Below are positions 1 through 9,466 of a DNA stretch of 49,156 bases, one piece after another. The stretch is from Candidatus Thermoflexus tengchongensis. Lineage in GTDB: Bacteria; Chloroflexota; Anaerolineae; Thermoflexales; Thermoflexaceae. Location: assembly GCA_016842085.1 (NCBI GenBank), contig JAEVEX010000035.1, positions 1 through 49,156 of the forward strand. Direction: 5' to 3'. Positions within the stretch are counted from its first letter, which is position 1, and the number at the start of each line of letters is the position of its first letter. Made by a program: the position numbers and the translations under genes. The notes below the pieces were generated by a model, which saw nothing but the letters and a program-made list of their open reading frames with translations, did no database searches and was not told the DNA's origin.

Positions 1-2
1 AG

Positions 3-161
3 GATGTGCTTAAGATGCACCGCCTGGCAGAGGATGGGGAAGCACTCAGACGCCGTGTCGATGCTTTCCTGGATCAATTCGCCTCCGGCTCTCAGGAGTT
101 GCTCCGGTATGTGGGACTGTTGGGCGATGGCAAACTGGCCCAGGCAATCCATGGCCCATGA
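3..161 (+). CDS. C-terminal fragment of an unidentified protein
   Basis: An open frame enters from the left edge and stops with TGA at 159-161, giving 52 visible residues. The visible part is rich in Leu, Arg, Ala and Gly, looks like a soluble helical C-terminus (for example VDAFLDQFASGSQELLRYVG) and ends in AIHGP. No catalytic motif or family is recognisable. It is the only long open frame over this stretch and its composition is protein-like, but the evidence is limited to 159 bases. The next gene downstream, the metallopeptidase, is on the opposite strand and converges with it. Confidence 0.45.
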   Translation, partial: DVLKMHRLAEDGEALRRRVDAFLDQFASGSQELLRYVGLLGDGKLAQAIHGP

Positions 162-313
162 TTACCGAACTTGATCGTCAAAACTCATCAGGGAATGTGT
201 CAATTCAAGCCGGCCCCGGGCCAGCCCGATAGGCCACCGGCATACCCGCTCACCCCTCCAGCCCTCCCGGAAGCCGGTCCCCAACCCCCATCGCCCAACC
301 CCACCCACCGCCC

Positions 314-2989
314 TCACGGACGGGGCGTCCCGGTGGGACGTGGAGCCGGCGTCCACCCCCCCGCGCCCCCCGGCGAAATCCGTGCATCCCACCCCGCCGG
401 AGTAGGAGTAGGCGTCGGCGCAGGCCCCCCCACGCGAATCCGACACAGCGGCTCCTTCCCCCACCCCGGCCCCTCCCAGTCCAGAAACAAACTCGATTCA
501 TCCGCCGGCCCTTGCGCATACTCCACCACCACAGGCACTAAACCCGCCGGAAGCCGCCGCTCCACCACCTCCTCCCGCGGACCATGAACGATCCACGACT
601 CCCAAACCGTCTCCCCATCCAGCACCAGACGCCCCCCATCATCCAGACGGTCAAAGAAAAACCGATAGGGCTCCAGAGGATTCGCCGGAACCGGAACCAG
701 CAGCCACCCGCTGAAGCGGGCGCTCCAGAAAGTCCCCGATAGCCCCACCACCGGCTGGTCCGGCGCCGCATGGGTGTCGAAGGCCACACACGCCCAGAAC
801 GTGCGGGCCACCGGGGGCGGAGTGAACGTCTCCCACGTAATGGGACCATTCAGCGCCCACTGCCCATCGTCCCGATCCTGGAAAAACTCCGCCCACCAGC
901 CAGGAGGACAGAGACCCCGGGGAATCCACGAGACCATCGGATGGGCGGCCAGGAAGATCTCCAGACGATACATCGGACAGGCCGCCTCCCCCGGCTGACC
1001 CGGACGCCCCGCCACCCATCTCATCCAGAACTCGAAAATGCCATCCGCCATCCGAAACCCGGGCTGCGTGGAGATCGCCCAGAGGCCGTTCTGGCCGGGG
1101 CCGTTGAGGTCGTCGGCGAGGATGTCCCAGGGCTCACGGGCGTCATCGTAAAGATCCCACAGGACCGCCGCCACCGCCCACTCGCTGTCGGCATTCGTGC
1201 CCGCGCCATTGGCCCCCCACGGACCCCACGGATTCCCACGGGGAAATTCTCCGAAACTCAATGGGTCTTCTATCCACACGTCCTTGCCAGGATCATAACC
1301 CTTCAAAGCGATGGCCAGGAAATCCGCCCACCCCTCGCTCCAGGCACAGGAGGGAGAAGTGTGCCATTTTAGATCATGCTGCCAGAGCGACTCGACGCAG
1401 GCAGCAACAATGGGCCCATCCCCGTGGAACCGGCTGAGCACGAAGTGGGCAAACTCGTGCAGGATGACAAAGGGTTTTTCACCATCCTCCTTGACGAGCC
1501 GGATGGCCCCGCCGTGATAACAGGAGCCCCCGAAGTGCCACCATATACAGGCGCTGGGCCAGTAAACGTCCACCGCCCGGTCCGGAGCCCACCCCACCCG
1601 CCGCATCAGCTCCTCCCACCCCCACCGCGTCAGCGTGTCATAGATGAAAAAAGCCGTGCGGTTATCCCCATCCTCAATCACAACATCCAGACGATGCACC
1701 CCGGGACTCAGCTCCACCGGTTCGGTCTTGTGAACATAGGGTCCCCGGCTGGGATCCTGAACCGCGACCCGCCGATCGTCCCGGGCGTAAACCCGCAGAA
1801 CAAGGCGAAGAGGAAAGGCGGTGGGAACGCTGAACGAATAGGAGCCGTCCTCACCCGTGTAGGTGACGCCCAGCCGGGCGCGCCGGCACGCCAGGGGCGG
1901 AGTCGGGGGCGGCACGCGGGGCGGTCGGGGAGTGGGTCTGGGCTGTCCCGCGCAGGGACGGGGGGAGGGCTCCGGCTCGTTCCACAGCTCCACCCGCACC
2001 CCTCGAGCCGGCAGCAGGACGCCGGTGAGGGGATCCCGGTAATGGATCCGACCGGAGAGGTCCAGCCATCGGGCCGGAGCGGCAGGCGAAGGAGGGGAGG
2101 AAGCCGGCGGAGAAACCGGAGGGGGAGACTCCTCCGGCTGGAGGTCCTCCGGAGAGACCTCCGGCAGGCCATAATCCGTGCATGTGCCGGGACGACCATA
2201 GGAAGAACAGAAGGTGGTGGGGCGCTCCCGCAGGGAGTGGCCCGGCGCCTCCGGCGGCACCCCCAGGGCAAACCGATAGGGATCATAGGGAAAGCGGATG
2301 GTGCAGGGGCGAACGCCGCCGCATTGCTGGCTCTTCAGGTTCCACGCCCGCATGAAGGCGGTGTCGTAATCGGTCCAGTAGGCTTGAGCTTCGGTGCTCC
2401 AGCCGAGGAGGGCAATGGAAGCCAGCTCGTTGGATTCGCCCTGGCTCAGAATGCCCCGAACCTGCCATTCCCCGGGCTCCCGCAGGCGCACCGTCACCCG
2501 CACCCGCTCCCCGCTCGCCTCCTTCCCCCCATAGGGAGTCCCATAGGGATCCCAAAGCTTCTGCTGACCTTCCCACCCCAGATCCACCTGAATCCGAATC
2601 CCCGGAACCGAAAAGGCCTCGGAAGACAGCTGGGCCGGATCCACCATGGGAACCCCCTGCGCAGCCTCCATCCGGTAAGAACGCCCCGTCTCCACCCCCA
2701 CCACCTCCACCGTGTGCGGCAGCAGAATGGTTAGGGTGAAGGGAGGCATCGAGGGCGGGGGAGAAATCATGTCGTAGAAGGCGTCAAAGATGAGAAGAAA
2801 AGTGGAGCCCGGACGGGGATCGCCCTCCAGGTAGAAGCAGAGGCGCTCAGGTCGAGGACGACCCCGATCGCACCAGAAGAAGGGAGCCGAAGCCCGCCCC
2901 CCCTCCCCCCCAGGCAGACAGGCGGCCAGCAATCCCAGCCCCAGAAACAGCCCCCATCGCCAGCCGGTCGACCTCCGCATCCTCCCCAT
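314..2989 (-). CDS. Secreted lipoprotein zinc metallopeptidase with PA14-like C-terminal domain
   Basis: Predicted 891-residue cell-surface lipoprotein. The ATG at 2989 is chosen because GGGAGG lies 7 bases upstream and a lipoprotein signal follows at once: a basic start, a Leu/Gly-rich core and the lipobox LLAAC. An in-frame upstream ATG at 3052 would add a lysine-rich leader and has no such support. After a Pro-rich linker there is a carboxypeptidase-regulatory-like beta domain (about residues 309-440, with the TYTGEDGSYSFSV pattern). The zinc-binding motif HEFAH is at 511-515, followed later by SEGWADF, which could supply the third ligand. The C-terminal region (about 720-860) has the WWAEFF...LDDGGRLVLDG pattern of PA14 carbohydrate-binding domains. 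The extreme C-terminus is a Pro/Thr-rich tail. The substrate is unknown; it may degrade or remodel extracellular protein or glycoprotein. Confidence 0.75.
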   Translation of the reverse strand: MGRMRRSTGWRWGLFLGLGLLAACLPGGEGGRASAPFFWCDRGRPRPERLCFYLEGDPRPGSTFLLIFDAFYDMISPPPSMPPFTLTILLPHTVEVVGVETGRSYRMEAAQGVPMVDPAQLSSEAFSVPGIRIQVDLGWEGQQKLWDPYGTPYGGKEASGERVRVTVRLREPGEWQVRGILSQGESNELASIALLGWSTEAQAYWTDYDTAFMRAWNLKSQQCGGVRPCTIRFPYDPYRFALGVPPEAPGHSLRERPTTFCSSYGRPGTCTDYGLPEVSPEDLQPEESPPPVSPPASSPPSPAAPARWLDLSGRIHYRDPLTGVLLPARGVRVELWNEPEPSPRPCAGQPRPTPRPPRVPPPTPPLACRRARLGVTYTGEDGSYSFSVPTAFPLRLVLRVYARDDRRVAVQDPSRGPYVHKTEPVELSPGVHRLDVVIEDGDNRTAFFIYDTLTRWGWEELMRRVGWAPDRAVDVYWPSACIWWHFGGSCYHGGAIRLVKEDGEKPFVILHEFAHFVLSRFHGDGPIVAACVESLWQHDLKWHTSPSCAWSEGWADFLAIALKGYDPGKDVWIEDPLSFGEFPRGNPWGPWGANGAGTNADSEWAVAAVLWDLYDDAREPWDILADDLNGPGQNGLWAISTQPGFRMADGIFEFWMRWVAGRPGQPGEAACPMYRLEIFLAAHPMVSWIPRGLCPPGWWAEFFQDRDDGQWALNGPITWETFTPPPVARTFWACVAFDTHAAPDQPVVGLSGTFWSARFSGWLLVPVPANPLEPYRFFFDRLDDGGRLVLDGETVWESWIVHGPREEVVERRLPAGLVPVVVEYAQGPADESSLFLDWEGPGWGKEPLCRIRVGGPAPTPTPTPAGWDARISPGGAGGWTPAPRPTGTPRP

Positions 2990-3116
2990 GGCGCAACCTC
3001 CCGAATAAGGTTGTTTTTTTTTAATTTTTAATTTTATCCGCCCGAGAACCATCGGTCCAGAGGAGATCGGACGCGGCCCTGGCCGAGGGCTGAATCCCCC
3101 AGCCGCACCTGGAGGT

Positions 3117-3144
3117 GCAGGGCAACTGCAAGCCGTTGCCCTGC
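3117..3144. repeat. GGGCAAC palindrome, copy 1
   Basis: Perfect 10-bp inverted repeat (GCAGGGCAAC / GTTGCCCTGC) around an 8-base loop, between the beta-propeller stop (3157) and the metallopeptidase start. The core GGGCAAC...GTTGCCC recurs in the palindromes at 39087-39114 and 39196-39226. It could end transcription of the propeller gene (minus), but no T-run follows, so a REP-like repeat is equally likely. Confidence 0.6.
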
Positions 3145-3156
3145 GCGGTTCTCGTA

Positions 3157-5316
3157 CTAAGGCCCTTTCAGGATCAGAGGAAGCCAGATCCGACGATCCA
3201 GGATCCGCTCCTCAATCCACACCAGGCGATTGTCCCCTTCATGGCTGAGGATGGCAAGCCGGGCGGCTGGATCAAAGACCATGTCCCGCGGAACGATGCC
3301 GGTGGTGATGATCTTCCGCACAGTGGAGCCCTCCAGGGCCGCGACCTGGACATCCCCGGCCACATAGGCCAGGCGGCTCCAGGGGCTAACCCAGACCCGA
3401 CGGGGTTCGAAGGGGAGCGAGACGGTGAACATCTGCTCCGTCCCAACCAGCACCGCCACCTGACGCGTCCCACTCAGGGCCACATAGACCCGGCCGGATT
3501 CAGGATCCGCCCCGATGGACACGGGCACCCCCTCCACGGTCCGGCGAGCTACCGGCGCAGGACCCTCGAAGATCCACACGGTACCGGTGGGCCCGATTCC
3601 AGATCCCACATAGGCCAGGCCGTTCGCCGGCTGCACCGTGAGGGCCCGAGGAGGATACACTTCCCCCGTCGTGGTCAGCCAGAAAGAAGCCGTGATGGGG
3701 CTGGTCAAAGAGAAAACCGCCACCTGAGCGCTGCTCCTCACATAGAGGTAATGGCGTTCAGGATCCACCGCGATCTCCCGAATGGGATACCAAGGCGGCA
3801 TGTCCCCGATCGGAAGGGTGTAGACCGTCGTCCCCGTGATCGCCAGCAGCCATGGCTGGTCCGAGGCCCCTCCCCAGATCACGCCATGCGCGGGATCCGA
3901 AAACAGGGTCGAGACGGAAGCGCTCAGGGGCCGGGTGATCCATCCTCCCTCGTGAAGGATCCATAACAACAGGACCGAAGGACGCGCCACATATACCCAT
4001 CCGGTCCCCCCGTCCACCGCCATCCATCGTTCCGAAGGCAAAAGGATCGAAGGGCTCCATGGGGCAAGATGGCTAACAGTGAGGACCCCGGTCCCGGATA
4101 GGACATACAGGGTGCCTTCGAACGCGTTCAGGGCGTAAAGCCGCTTCCCGTCGGGGGAGAGCGCCAGGGAGCCCAGTCCGAACCCATTCGGGTATTCGGC
4201 AACCGGGGTGGTCCGGCTGAGCACTCGAAGATCCGTCGACAGCCCGGGATCGGGCTCCTTCCCGGTTATGTAGACCCACTGGGACGGGGTGGCCGCGATG
4301 AAGCGGGGACGAACGGGCATGGAGATCACGGTTAAGCGGGACAGCTCGCGGGAGAAGATGTGGATCTCCTGATCGAAGAACGCTCCCACCACGATCTCCC
4401 CGGAGGAGGGGATGACGTCGATGGGATTGAAACCGTGCGGGAAGGGAATGCGGGTGATCACCTCCGTCCGCGAGAGGACCGTGATGAAATCCGGAATCCG
4501 ATGGGTCGCATACGCCCGCTCGCTATCCGGATCCACCGCGATCTCGTAGGTCTCGTTCACCGGGAGGGTGGCGCTCACCGAGCGACCGTGGAGGATCTTC
4601 ATCTCGTTCTGGCTGGCCACATAGGTGAGGCGGCTGTAAGGATGATAGACAATGAAGTGAAGGAATCCGTCCAGAGGAAGGGAGGCCACCCGCTCCGTCC
4701 CGCTGAGGATCCACAGCCTCTGGGTGCCGGTGTAAACGCCCAGATACAGATCCCCGCTCTCCGGATGCGGGACCAGAAAAGACGCGCCGGGAGCGCTCAT
4801 GATCGTTAGAACGGACGTGGCGCTGATGACGGCCAGGTGGGTCGAGAGCGGCGGATAGGGGTTCGCCTGCATGGTCACATACAGCAGCTGGGTCCGGGGA
4901 TGGAGGACCCCTCCGGTCACCGTATACGGGAGGTTCACCCGGGCGATCGGGGTGGTCCCGCTCATGATCACCACCGAGCGGCCATCCGCCGTGAACCAGC
5001 GCGGGGTTTGCGCATGGAAACCCAGCGCGCAGGAGCCGGGCACGATCTCCCGGAGCTCCGCGCCCCGGAGGACGGTGGCTCCGCCGGCCCGGCAGATCCA
5101 CACATCCCCGGAGACCGGATGGACTCTGGCGGCCCCCGGATATAAGCCCGGTCCGGGATCCAGGAGGGTTTCGGTAATGGGGACAGGGACCACGGGATCC
5201 GAAGAGGAGGCAATCGACATGGAGACGGGATCCGCCCGCGTGGGCTGAAACCCGATCAGAGCGGTCAGCAGCAGGAAACCGCCGATGCAAAGGCCTCCTA
5301 CTAAGAAAATGCGCAT
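3157..5316 (-). CDS. Secreted YVTN-type beta-propeller protein with C-terminal LPLILK tail
   Basis: Predicted 719-residue exported protein. The start at 5316 has GGAGG 7 bases upstream and gives a signal-peptide-like N-terminus (MRIFLVGGLCIGGFLLLTAL). The body is a long series of about 45-residue beta-strand repeats with recurring patterns such as VDPESGRVYVA, HPYSRLTYVA and LSPDGKRLYAL. These match YVTN/YncE-like beta-propeller repeats; the length suggests more than one propeller or an extended one. The protein ends in RIWLPLILKGP, a short hydrophobic-basic tail that resembles the ends of many secreted Chloroflexota proteins. The repeats indicate a binding scaffold; no enzyme motif is visible. 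It stands alone between intergenic regions, upstream of the convergently placed metallopeptidase in the same direction. Confidence 0.7.
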   Translation of the reverse strand: MRIFLVGGLCIGGFLLLTALIGFQPTRADPVSMSIASSSDPVVPVPITETLLDPGPGLYPGAARVHPVSGDVWICRAGGATVLRGAELREIVPGSCALGFHAQTPRWFTADGRSVVIMSGTTPIARVNLPYTVTGGVLHPRTQLLYVTMQANPYPPLSTHLAVISATSVLTIMSAPGASFLVPHPESGDLYLGVYTGTQRLWILSGTERVASLPLDGFLHFIVYHPYSRLTYVASQNEMKILHGRSVSATLPVNETYEIAVDPDSERAYATHRIPDFITVLSRTEVITRIPFPHGFNPIDVIPSSGEIVVGAFFDQEIHIFSRELSRLTVISMPVRPRFIAATPSQWVYITGKEPDPGLSTDLRVLSRTTPVAEYPNGFGLGSLALSPDGKRLYALNAFEGTLYVLSGTGVLTVSHLAPWSPSILLPSERWMAVDGGTGWVYVARPSVLLLWILHEGGWITRPLSASVSTLFSDPAHGVIWGGASDQPWLLAITGTTVYTLPIGDMPPWYPIREIAVDPERHYLYVRSSAQVAVFSLTSPITASFWLTTTGEVYPPRALTVQPANGLAYVGSGIGPTGTVWIFEGPAPVARRTVEGVPVSIGADPESGRVYVALSGTRQVAVLVGTEQMFTVSLPFEPRRVWVSPWSRLAYVAGDVQVAALEGSTVRKIITTGIVPRDMVFDPAARLAILSHEGDNRLVWIEERILDRRIWLPLILKGP

Positions 5317-5378
5317 GGCGAGACCTCCGATCATGCTATGGCCCTGGCCGATCGATTGCGGGAAGGCACCCTGGCTCC

Positions 5379-5386
5379 AGTATAAT
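5379..5386. promoter_or_regulatory. Possible -10 element between divergent genes
   Basis: A consensus TATAAT lies on the plus strand at 5381-5386 and the overlapping TATACT reads on the minus strand at 5384-5379, in the gap between the divergent propeller and methylglyoxal synthase genes. Neither strand has a convincing -35 at 16-18 bases, so this is a weak candidate. Confidence 0.3.
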
Positions 5387-5523
5387 CCAGGCTCCTCCAT
5401 TGAGAAGCCCGGGGCAGGGCATCCCCGTACTCACGTATTCGCGCACCCTGTTCGTGAATCACCTCCCCCATGTTCAGTTGAGCTAAACTCGATAAGGAAT
5501 CTATCCCCTTTGGATCGCCGGCC

Positions 5524-5898
5524 ATGCCCAAGCGGATCGCGATCATCGCCCACGACGGAAAGAAGAGGGAGCTGGTGGAATGGGCCCGGCGCGAGCGGGA
5601 CCGCCTGGCCCGGCACCATCTGGTGGCGACCGCCACGACCGGGCGCACCCTCCAGGAAGCCCTGGGCCTGGAGGTGGCCTGCGTCCGCTCCGGTCCTCAG
5701 GGCGGGGACGCCCAGATCGCCGCGATGGTGGTGGAGGGCAAGATCGACGCCGTGATCTTCCTGGTGGATCCCCTCTACGCCCATCCCCACGAGCCGGACA
5801 TCCGCACGGTGATGCGGCTGTGCAATGTGCATAACGTTCCGCTGGCCACCAACCTGGCCACCGCCTCAATGGTCCTCCGGGGGCTGGAGGAGGGATGA
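5524..5898 (+). CDS. mgsA: Methylglyoxal synthase
   Basis: A 124-residue protein of the length seen in short methylglyoxal synthases. It would convert dihydroxyacetone phosphate to methylglyoxal and phosphate, a glycolytic overflow bypass in the cytoplasm. Family signatures seen are the N-terminal IAIIAHDGKK, the phosphate-binding/catalytic segment SGPQGGDAQI with the expected catalytic Asp at about residue 62, the FLVDPLYAHPHEPDI segment, and the C-terminal NVPLATNLATA. The start is the first ATG of the frame; no strong Shine-Dalgarno is seen. Its TGA overlaps the ATG of the next gene (ATGA), indicating translational coupling to the TPR protein. Confidence 0.93.
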   Translation: MPKRIAIIAHDGKKRELVEWARRERDRLARHHLVATATTGRTLQEALGLEVACVRSGPQGGDAQIAAMVVEGKIDAVIFLVDPLYAHPHEPDIRTVMRLCNVHNVPLATNLATASMVLRGLEEG

Positions 5899-7073
5899 GC
5901 CGACGCCGCTGGCTGTTCTGGCTGCTCCTGGATCTCGTGGCCCTGGCCGCGCTGATCTGGATCGATCGGTCGCTGGGAGCGAACCGTCCGACGATCGGTG
6001 AAGGCGCTTCCCCCACTCCGACTCCCTCCGCGGATCATTATGCTCAGCAGGCGGAGGCGGCCTATCGAGCCGGGGATCTCCGGCGGGCGGAGGAAGGCTA
6101 CCGGCTGGCCCTTTCCCTGGAACCCGAAAATCCGGCCCGGTATCCCCCGCTCATCCGCCTTCTGGCTTTCAGCAATCGCCTGGAGGAAGCGGCCACCTGG
6201 ATGGAACGCGCCCGACAGCTGGCCCCGGAGGATCCGATGGTCCTCGGGATGGCCACGCTGATCCTGGACTGGCAGGGGAGGATCCCGGAAGCGATCCAGG
6301 CTGGGGAGCAGGCCATCGCCCGGGCGCCGGAGTCCGGCCCTCTCCACGCTTATCTGGCGGAAGCCTATGCGGACGCCCATCGTCCACAGGCCGCCCTGGC
6401 GGCCGCTCAGAAAGCCCTGACCCTGGATCCAGAGCACCCGGACGCCCATCGAGCTCTGGGCTATATATATGAGACCATGGGACGCTATGGGGAGGCCATG
6501 GCGGCCTATCGGGAAGCCCTGGCCCGGGATCCCAACATGGTGATCGTCTGGCTGGCCCTGGGACGCAACGCCATGGTCCTTCGTCAGACCCCGGTCGCGG
6601 TCGAGGCGTTCCAGCGAGCGGCCGCCCTGCGGCCCGAGGACCCACGGGTTCTGGATGAGCTGGGCTGGCTCTACTACAACATCGGGCGCCTGGAGGAGGC
6701 TCAGCAAACCCTGGAGCGGGCGCGAACCTATGGCCCCGATGACTGGCGGATCCTTTACCATCTGGGGATCACCCTGTATGCCCGCCGCCAGTATGAGGAG
6801 GTGGTCCGGGAGGAGCATCTCCCCCGGGGCATCGCCCGGCTCCAGGAGGTCCTGGGCCAGGAAGGGAAGACCTGCACCCCGGAGACCATGAACGTGGAAC
6901 CCCGCTGCGCCCGGCTGGTGGAGATGGCATACATCGTGGGGCTCTCCCAGTATTACCTGGGGAATTGTGGGGCGGCCCGTCCCTGGTTCGAGCTGGCGCT
7001 TTCCATTTCGCCCCAGGAGGAGAACGCCTTGAAGGGGCTTCGACTGTGCGAAGAAAGCCCCCGACGGCCGTAA
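5895..7073 (+). CDS. Membrane-anchored TPR-repeat protein
   Basis: A 392-residue protein whose ATG overlaps the mgsA stop. The N-terminus has basic residues then one transmembrane segment (about residues 5-24, WLFWLLLDLVALAALIWI), a Pro/Thr/Ser linker, and at least seven tetratricopeptide repeats from about residue 45 to the end. Typical repeats include LAEAYADAHRPQAALAAAQK and LGYIYETMGRYGEAMAAYRE. The predicted topology places the TPR solenoid outside the membrane as an anchored scaffold. A Cys-containing segment (about 323-350, with TCTPET and EPRCARLVE) interrupts the last repeats. No catalytic motif is present. Coupling to mgsA may reflect position rather than shared pathway. Confidence 0.75.
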   Translation: MSRRRWLFWLLLDLVALAALIWIDRSLGANRPTIGEGASPTPTPSADHYAQQAEAAYRAGDLRRAEEGYRLALSLEPENPARYPPLIRLLAFSNRLEEAATWMERARQLAPEDPMVLGMATLILDWQGRIPEAIQAGEQAIARAPESGPLHAYLAEAYADAHRPQAALAAAQKALTLDPEHPDAHRALGYIYETMGRYGEAMAAYREALARDPNMVIVWLALGRNAMVLRQTPVAVEAFQRAAALRPEDPRVLDELGWLYYNIGRLEEAQQTLERARTYGPDDWRILYHLGITLYARRQYEEVVREEHLPRGIARLQEVLGQEGKTCTPETMNVEPRCARLVEMAYIVGLSQYYLGNCGAARPWFELALSISPQEENALKGLRLCEESPRRP

Positions 7074-7245
7074 TGGAGGTCCAGGATCTTCCTCCTCACC
7101 ATCCCGGAGGGCCGCACCGGTTCTTCAGGGATGGAGGCGAGGTGATCCCATTAGGTTCCAAGCAGTAGGGCAGAGAAGGAGAACATCTGCGTGCCGGAGG
7201 ATCGTCTTCGGCGACCCGTCCGGCTCCTCAGGGGAAGCTCCATAA

Positions 7246-9438
7246 ATGAATGCGCAGCGCCATGACAGGCCCATTCCTATCCTCGTTATTGGGTCCGACC
7301 GGCGGGGATCCCGGGTGATCCCCCTGGCGCTTCTCGCTCTGTGCTTCGCGCTGGACCTGATGGCGCTCCCCCCGGCCTTTGTGCATAACGATGAGGCCCA
7401 CGGGGCCATCGTGCTGATCTACAACCTGCCGGACACCCTGCGAGCGGTCGCCCGGGACAGTCACCCGCCTCTTTATTATGTTCTGCTCTGGGGGTGGCTC
7501 CGGCTGGTTCCGCACCCCTTCGCCCTGAAATTCGTTTCGGTGTTCTTCGCCCTCCCGGCTCTCGCGCTCGTTTACCGTCTGGTGAAGGCGGCGGCCGGCC
7601 GGCGCACAGCGGCCCTGGCGATGCTCCTCCTCGGGCTGAACCCGCTGTTCTTCGCCCTGGCCACGATCGGCCGGATGTATTCGATGGCGATCGCCTGGAG
7701 CGCTCTGGGGGCGTGGCAGGCCCTGCGCGGGCGCGATCGGGCATGGTTGCTCAGCGCCTGGGGGTTGACCCTCACCCATTTCTATGGGGCCTTCTTCCTC
7801 CCCGCCCAGCGCCTGCTAATCCGGGGCCCACGCTCCTGGTTTCGAGAAGCCCTCCTCCTGTCCCTGGCAGTCCTTCCCGTGATCCTCTGGTCGATCGGCG
7901 CGCTGAGCCCCTCGCTGGCCCATACCGTGCGGACGCTGACACGGATCCCCATTCGCCCCACCCCCATAGAGGTTCTGGCGAACCTGATGGGCGCCCTCGG
8001 GATCGGCATCGGAGCCGATGGGCTGCTGGGCTGGGTCGGGGCCATGCTCACGGCCATTGGGATCGGGGCGGCGATCTCCGCTCGAACCCGCCGCCTCGGG
8101 CTGGCGATGGCGATCCCCATCGGGATCGGGCTGGCGCTGGCCACCCGCTTCCCTTTCTATGCCGCCCGTTATTTTTCCCCCGTGCTGCCTTTTTACGTAT
8201 GGATGCTGGCCGCCGGCTGGAGCCGCCGATGGCAGCGGATCCTGACCCCGCTGTTCCTCATTTCAGGGGTTTACGGCATCGGACGGACATGGGCGGTTTA
8301 CGGGAACGCGCCGATTTATGTGGAGGCCCAGCGGGAGCTCTACGCCACCCTCCACGCGCTCGCTCATCCCACCGATCGCCTGGTCTTCCACGGCTACTGG
8401 AACCAGGCGGAAATGGCCCTCTTTTACCCGGAGACCCGGCCCCGCCTGAGGTCGCTGGAGGATCTCGCCAGCTCGGGGGCTCCGCTCCGGGAGCCCACAT
8501 GGTTGATCGGTGTGACCTTCTTTCAGGAGCTTTACCGGCCGGTGGCGGAGGCCCTCGCCCGGCAGGGACCTTTCGATCGCCACGCCTGGTATCCGATGGC
8601 GGAGATCTTCCGCTTCATCCCATGGCCGGATTCCCTGCCCTGGCAGCCTCTCCCCATTCGCTTTGAGGATGGCATTCGCCTGGAGGCTGTTGCCCTGCCG
8701 GACCGGGTTGCCGAGCCCCGGGGGAGCGTTCGAATCGGCCTGCGCTGGCAGGCCGAACGCCCCGTTGCCCGCCGTTACGTGGTGTTCGCCCACCTCTGGG
8801 ATGCGGAGGGACGCTACCGGGCCGGGACGGATCGGGAGCCGGTGCCGCCCACAGCGGCGTGGGAGGCCGGGTTGCCGATCACTCAGACGATCGCCATCAG
8901 CGTGCCTCCCTTTCTCCCGGCCGGCCGGTACCGGGTCGTGGTCGGCATGTATGAGCCAGTGGGATCGGGGTGGCGGCGTCTGCGGACCGAAACCGGGGAA
9001 GATGCGGTGCCGATCGGCCTCGTTGAGATCCGTCCGCTGCTCGAAGAATCCCCTCGGCCGGGGCGCGCGCTCCCGAACGGGATCACCATACTGGAAAGCC
9101 AGGCGTGGCGCACGGAGATCGATGGCACGCCGCGATGGCGAGTGCACCTCGTCTGGCGGGCGGATCGGCCCATCGCGGACGACACGCATCGGTTGCTGCT
9201 CCGGTTCCCCGATGGGACGATCGGGGCCATGACGCCCCCCGAGGGGTGGTTCCCGGGCGCGCGATCGGCCGGGGAGAACGTGGCGGAGATCTGGGAGTGG
9301 AAAGAACCGCTCACGCCGGGGCGTTATCAGGTATTCTGGGAAGGAGGGGGCGATTTCGCCCTCCTGACGTTTCGGGTTCCACCGGATGGTTATCGCTGGA
9401 ATTATGACTGGATTTTCCTGAATCGCCTTCCCTGGTAA
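7246..9438 (+). CDS. GT-C family integral membrane glycosyltransferase (ArnT/PMT-like)
   Basis: A 730-residue protein with an N-terminal multi-spanning membrane half (about residues 20-350) and a soluble C-terminal half. The first extracellular loop has HNDEAH, matching the acidic catalytic motif of GT-C (PMT/ArnT/GT39/GT83-like) enzymes, then DSHPPLYYVLLWGW, another conserved feature of this fold. Such enzymes move a sugar from a polyprenyl-phosphate donor to a protein, lipid or wall acceptor on the outer face. The C-terminal part contains at least two beta-rich modules (about 450-580 and 600-730) of unknown role, possibly for acceptor binding. The start at 7246 has only a weak purine-rich site before it. 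Donor and acceptor cannot be inferred. Confidence 0.7.
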   Translation: MNAQRHDRPIPILVIGSDRRGSRVIPLALLALCFALDLMALPPAFVHNDEAHGAIVLIYNLPDTLRAVARDSHPPLYYVLLWGWLRLVPHPFALKFVSVFFALPALALVYRLVKAAAGRRTAALAMLLLGLNPLFFALATIGRMYSMAIAWSALGAWQALRGRDRAWLLSAWGLTLTHFYGAFFLPAQRLLIRGPRSWFREALLLSLAVLPVILWSIGALSPSLAHTVRTLTRIPIRPTPIEVLANLMGALGIGIGADGLLGWVGAMLTAIGIGAAISARTRRLGLAMAIPIGIGLALATRFPFYAARYFSPVLPFYVWMLAAGWSRRWQRILTPLFLISGVYGIGRTWAVYGNAPIYVEAQRELYATLHALAHPTDRLVFHGYWNQAEMALFYPETRPRLRSLEDLASSGAPLREPTWLIGVTFFQELYRPVAEALARQGPFDRHAWYPMAEIFRFIPWPDSLPWQPLPIRFEDGIRLEAVALPDRVAEPRGSVRIGLRWQAERPVARRYVVFAHLWDAEGRYRAGTDREPVPPTAAWEAGLPITQTIAISVPPFLPAGRYRVVVGMYEPVGSGWRRLRTETGEDAVPIGLVEIRPLLEESPRPGRALPNGITILESQAWRTEIDGTPRWRVHLVWRADRPIADDTHRLLLRFPDGTIGAMTPPEGWFPGARSAGENVAEIWEWKEPLTPGRYQVFWEGGGDFALLTFRVPPDGYRWNYDWIFLNRLPW

Positions 9439-9466
9439 CTGGACTCCGGGCAAAGGGAGAGCCGGG

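Noticed and set aside
1376-2734. Long plus-strand open frame of 452 codons
   Set aside because: It is antisense to the metallopeptidase, has Pro/Arg/His-rich low-complexity translation and no motif; typical of high-GC shadow frames.
7074-7245. Imperfect GCCGGA...TCCGGC hairpin before the glycosyltransferase gene as a riboswitch
   Set aside because: The stem is short and no conserved riboswitch core was recognised.
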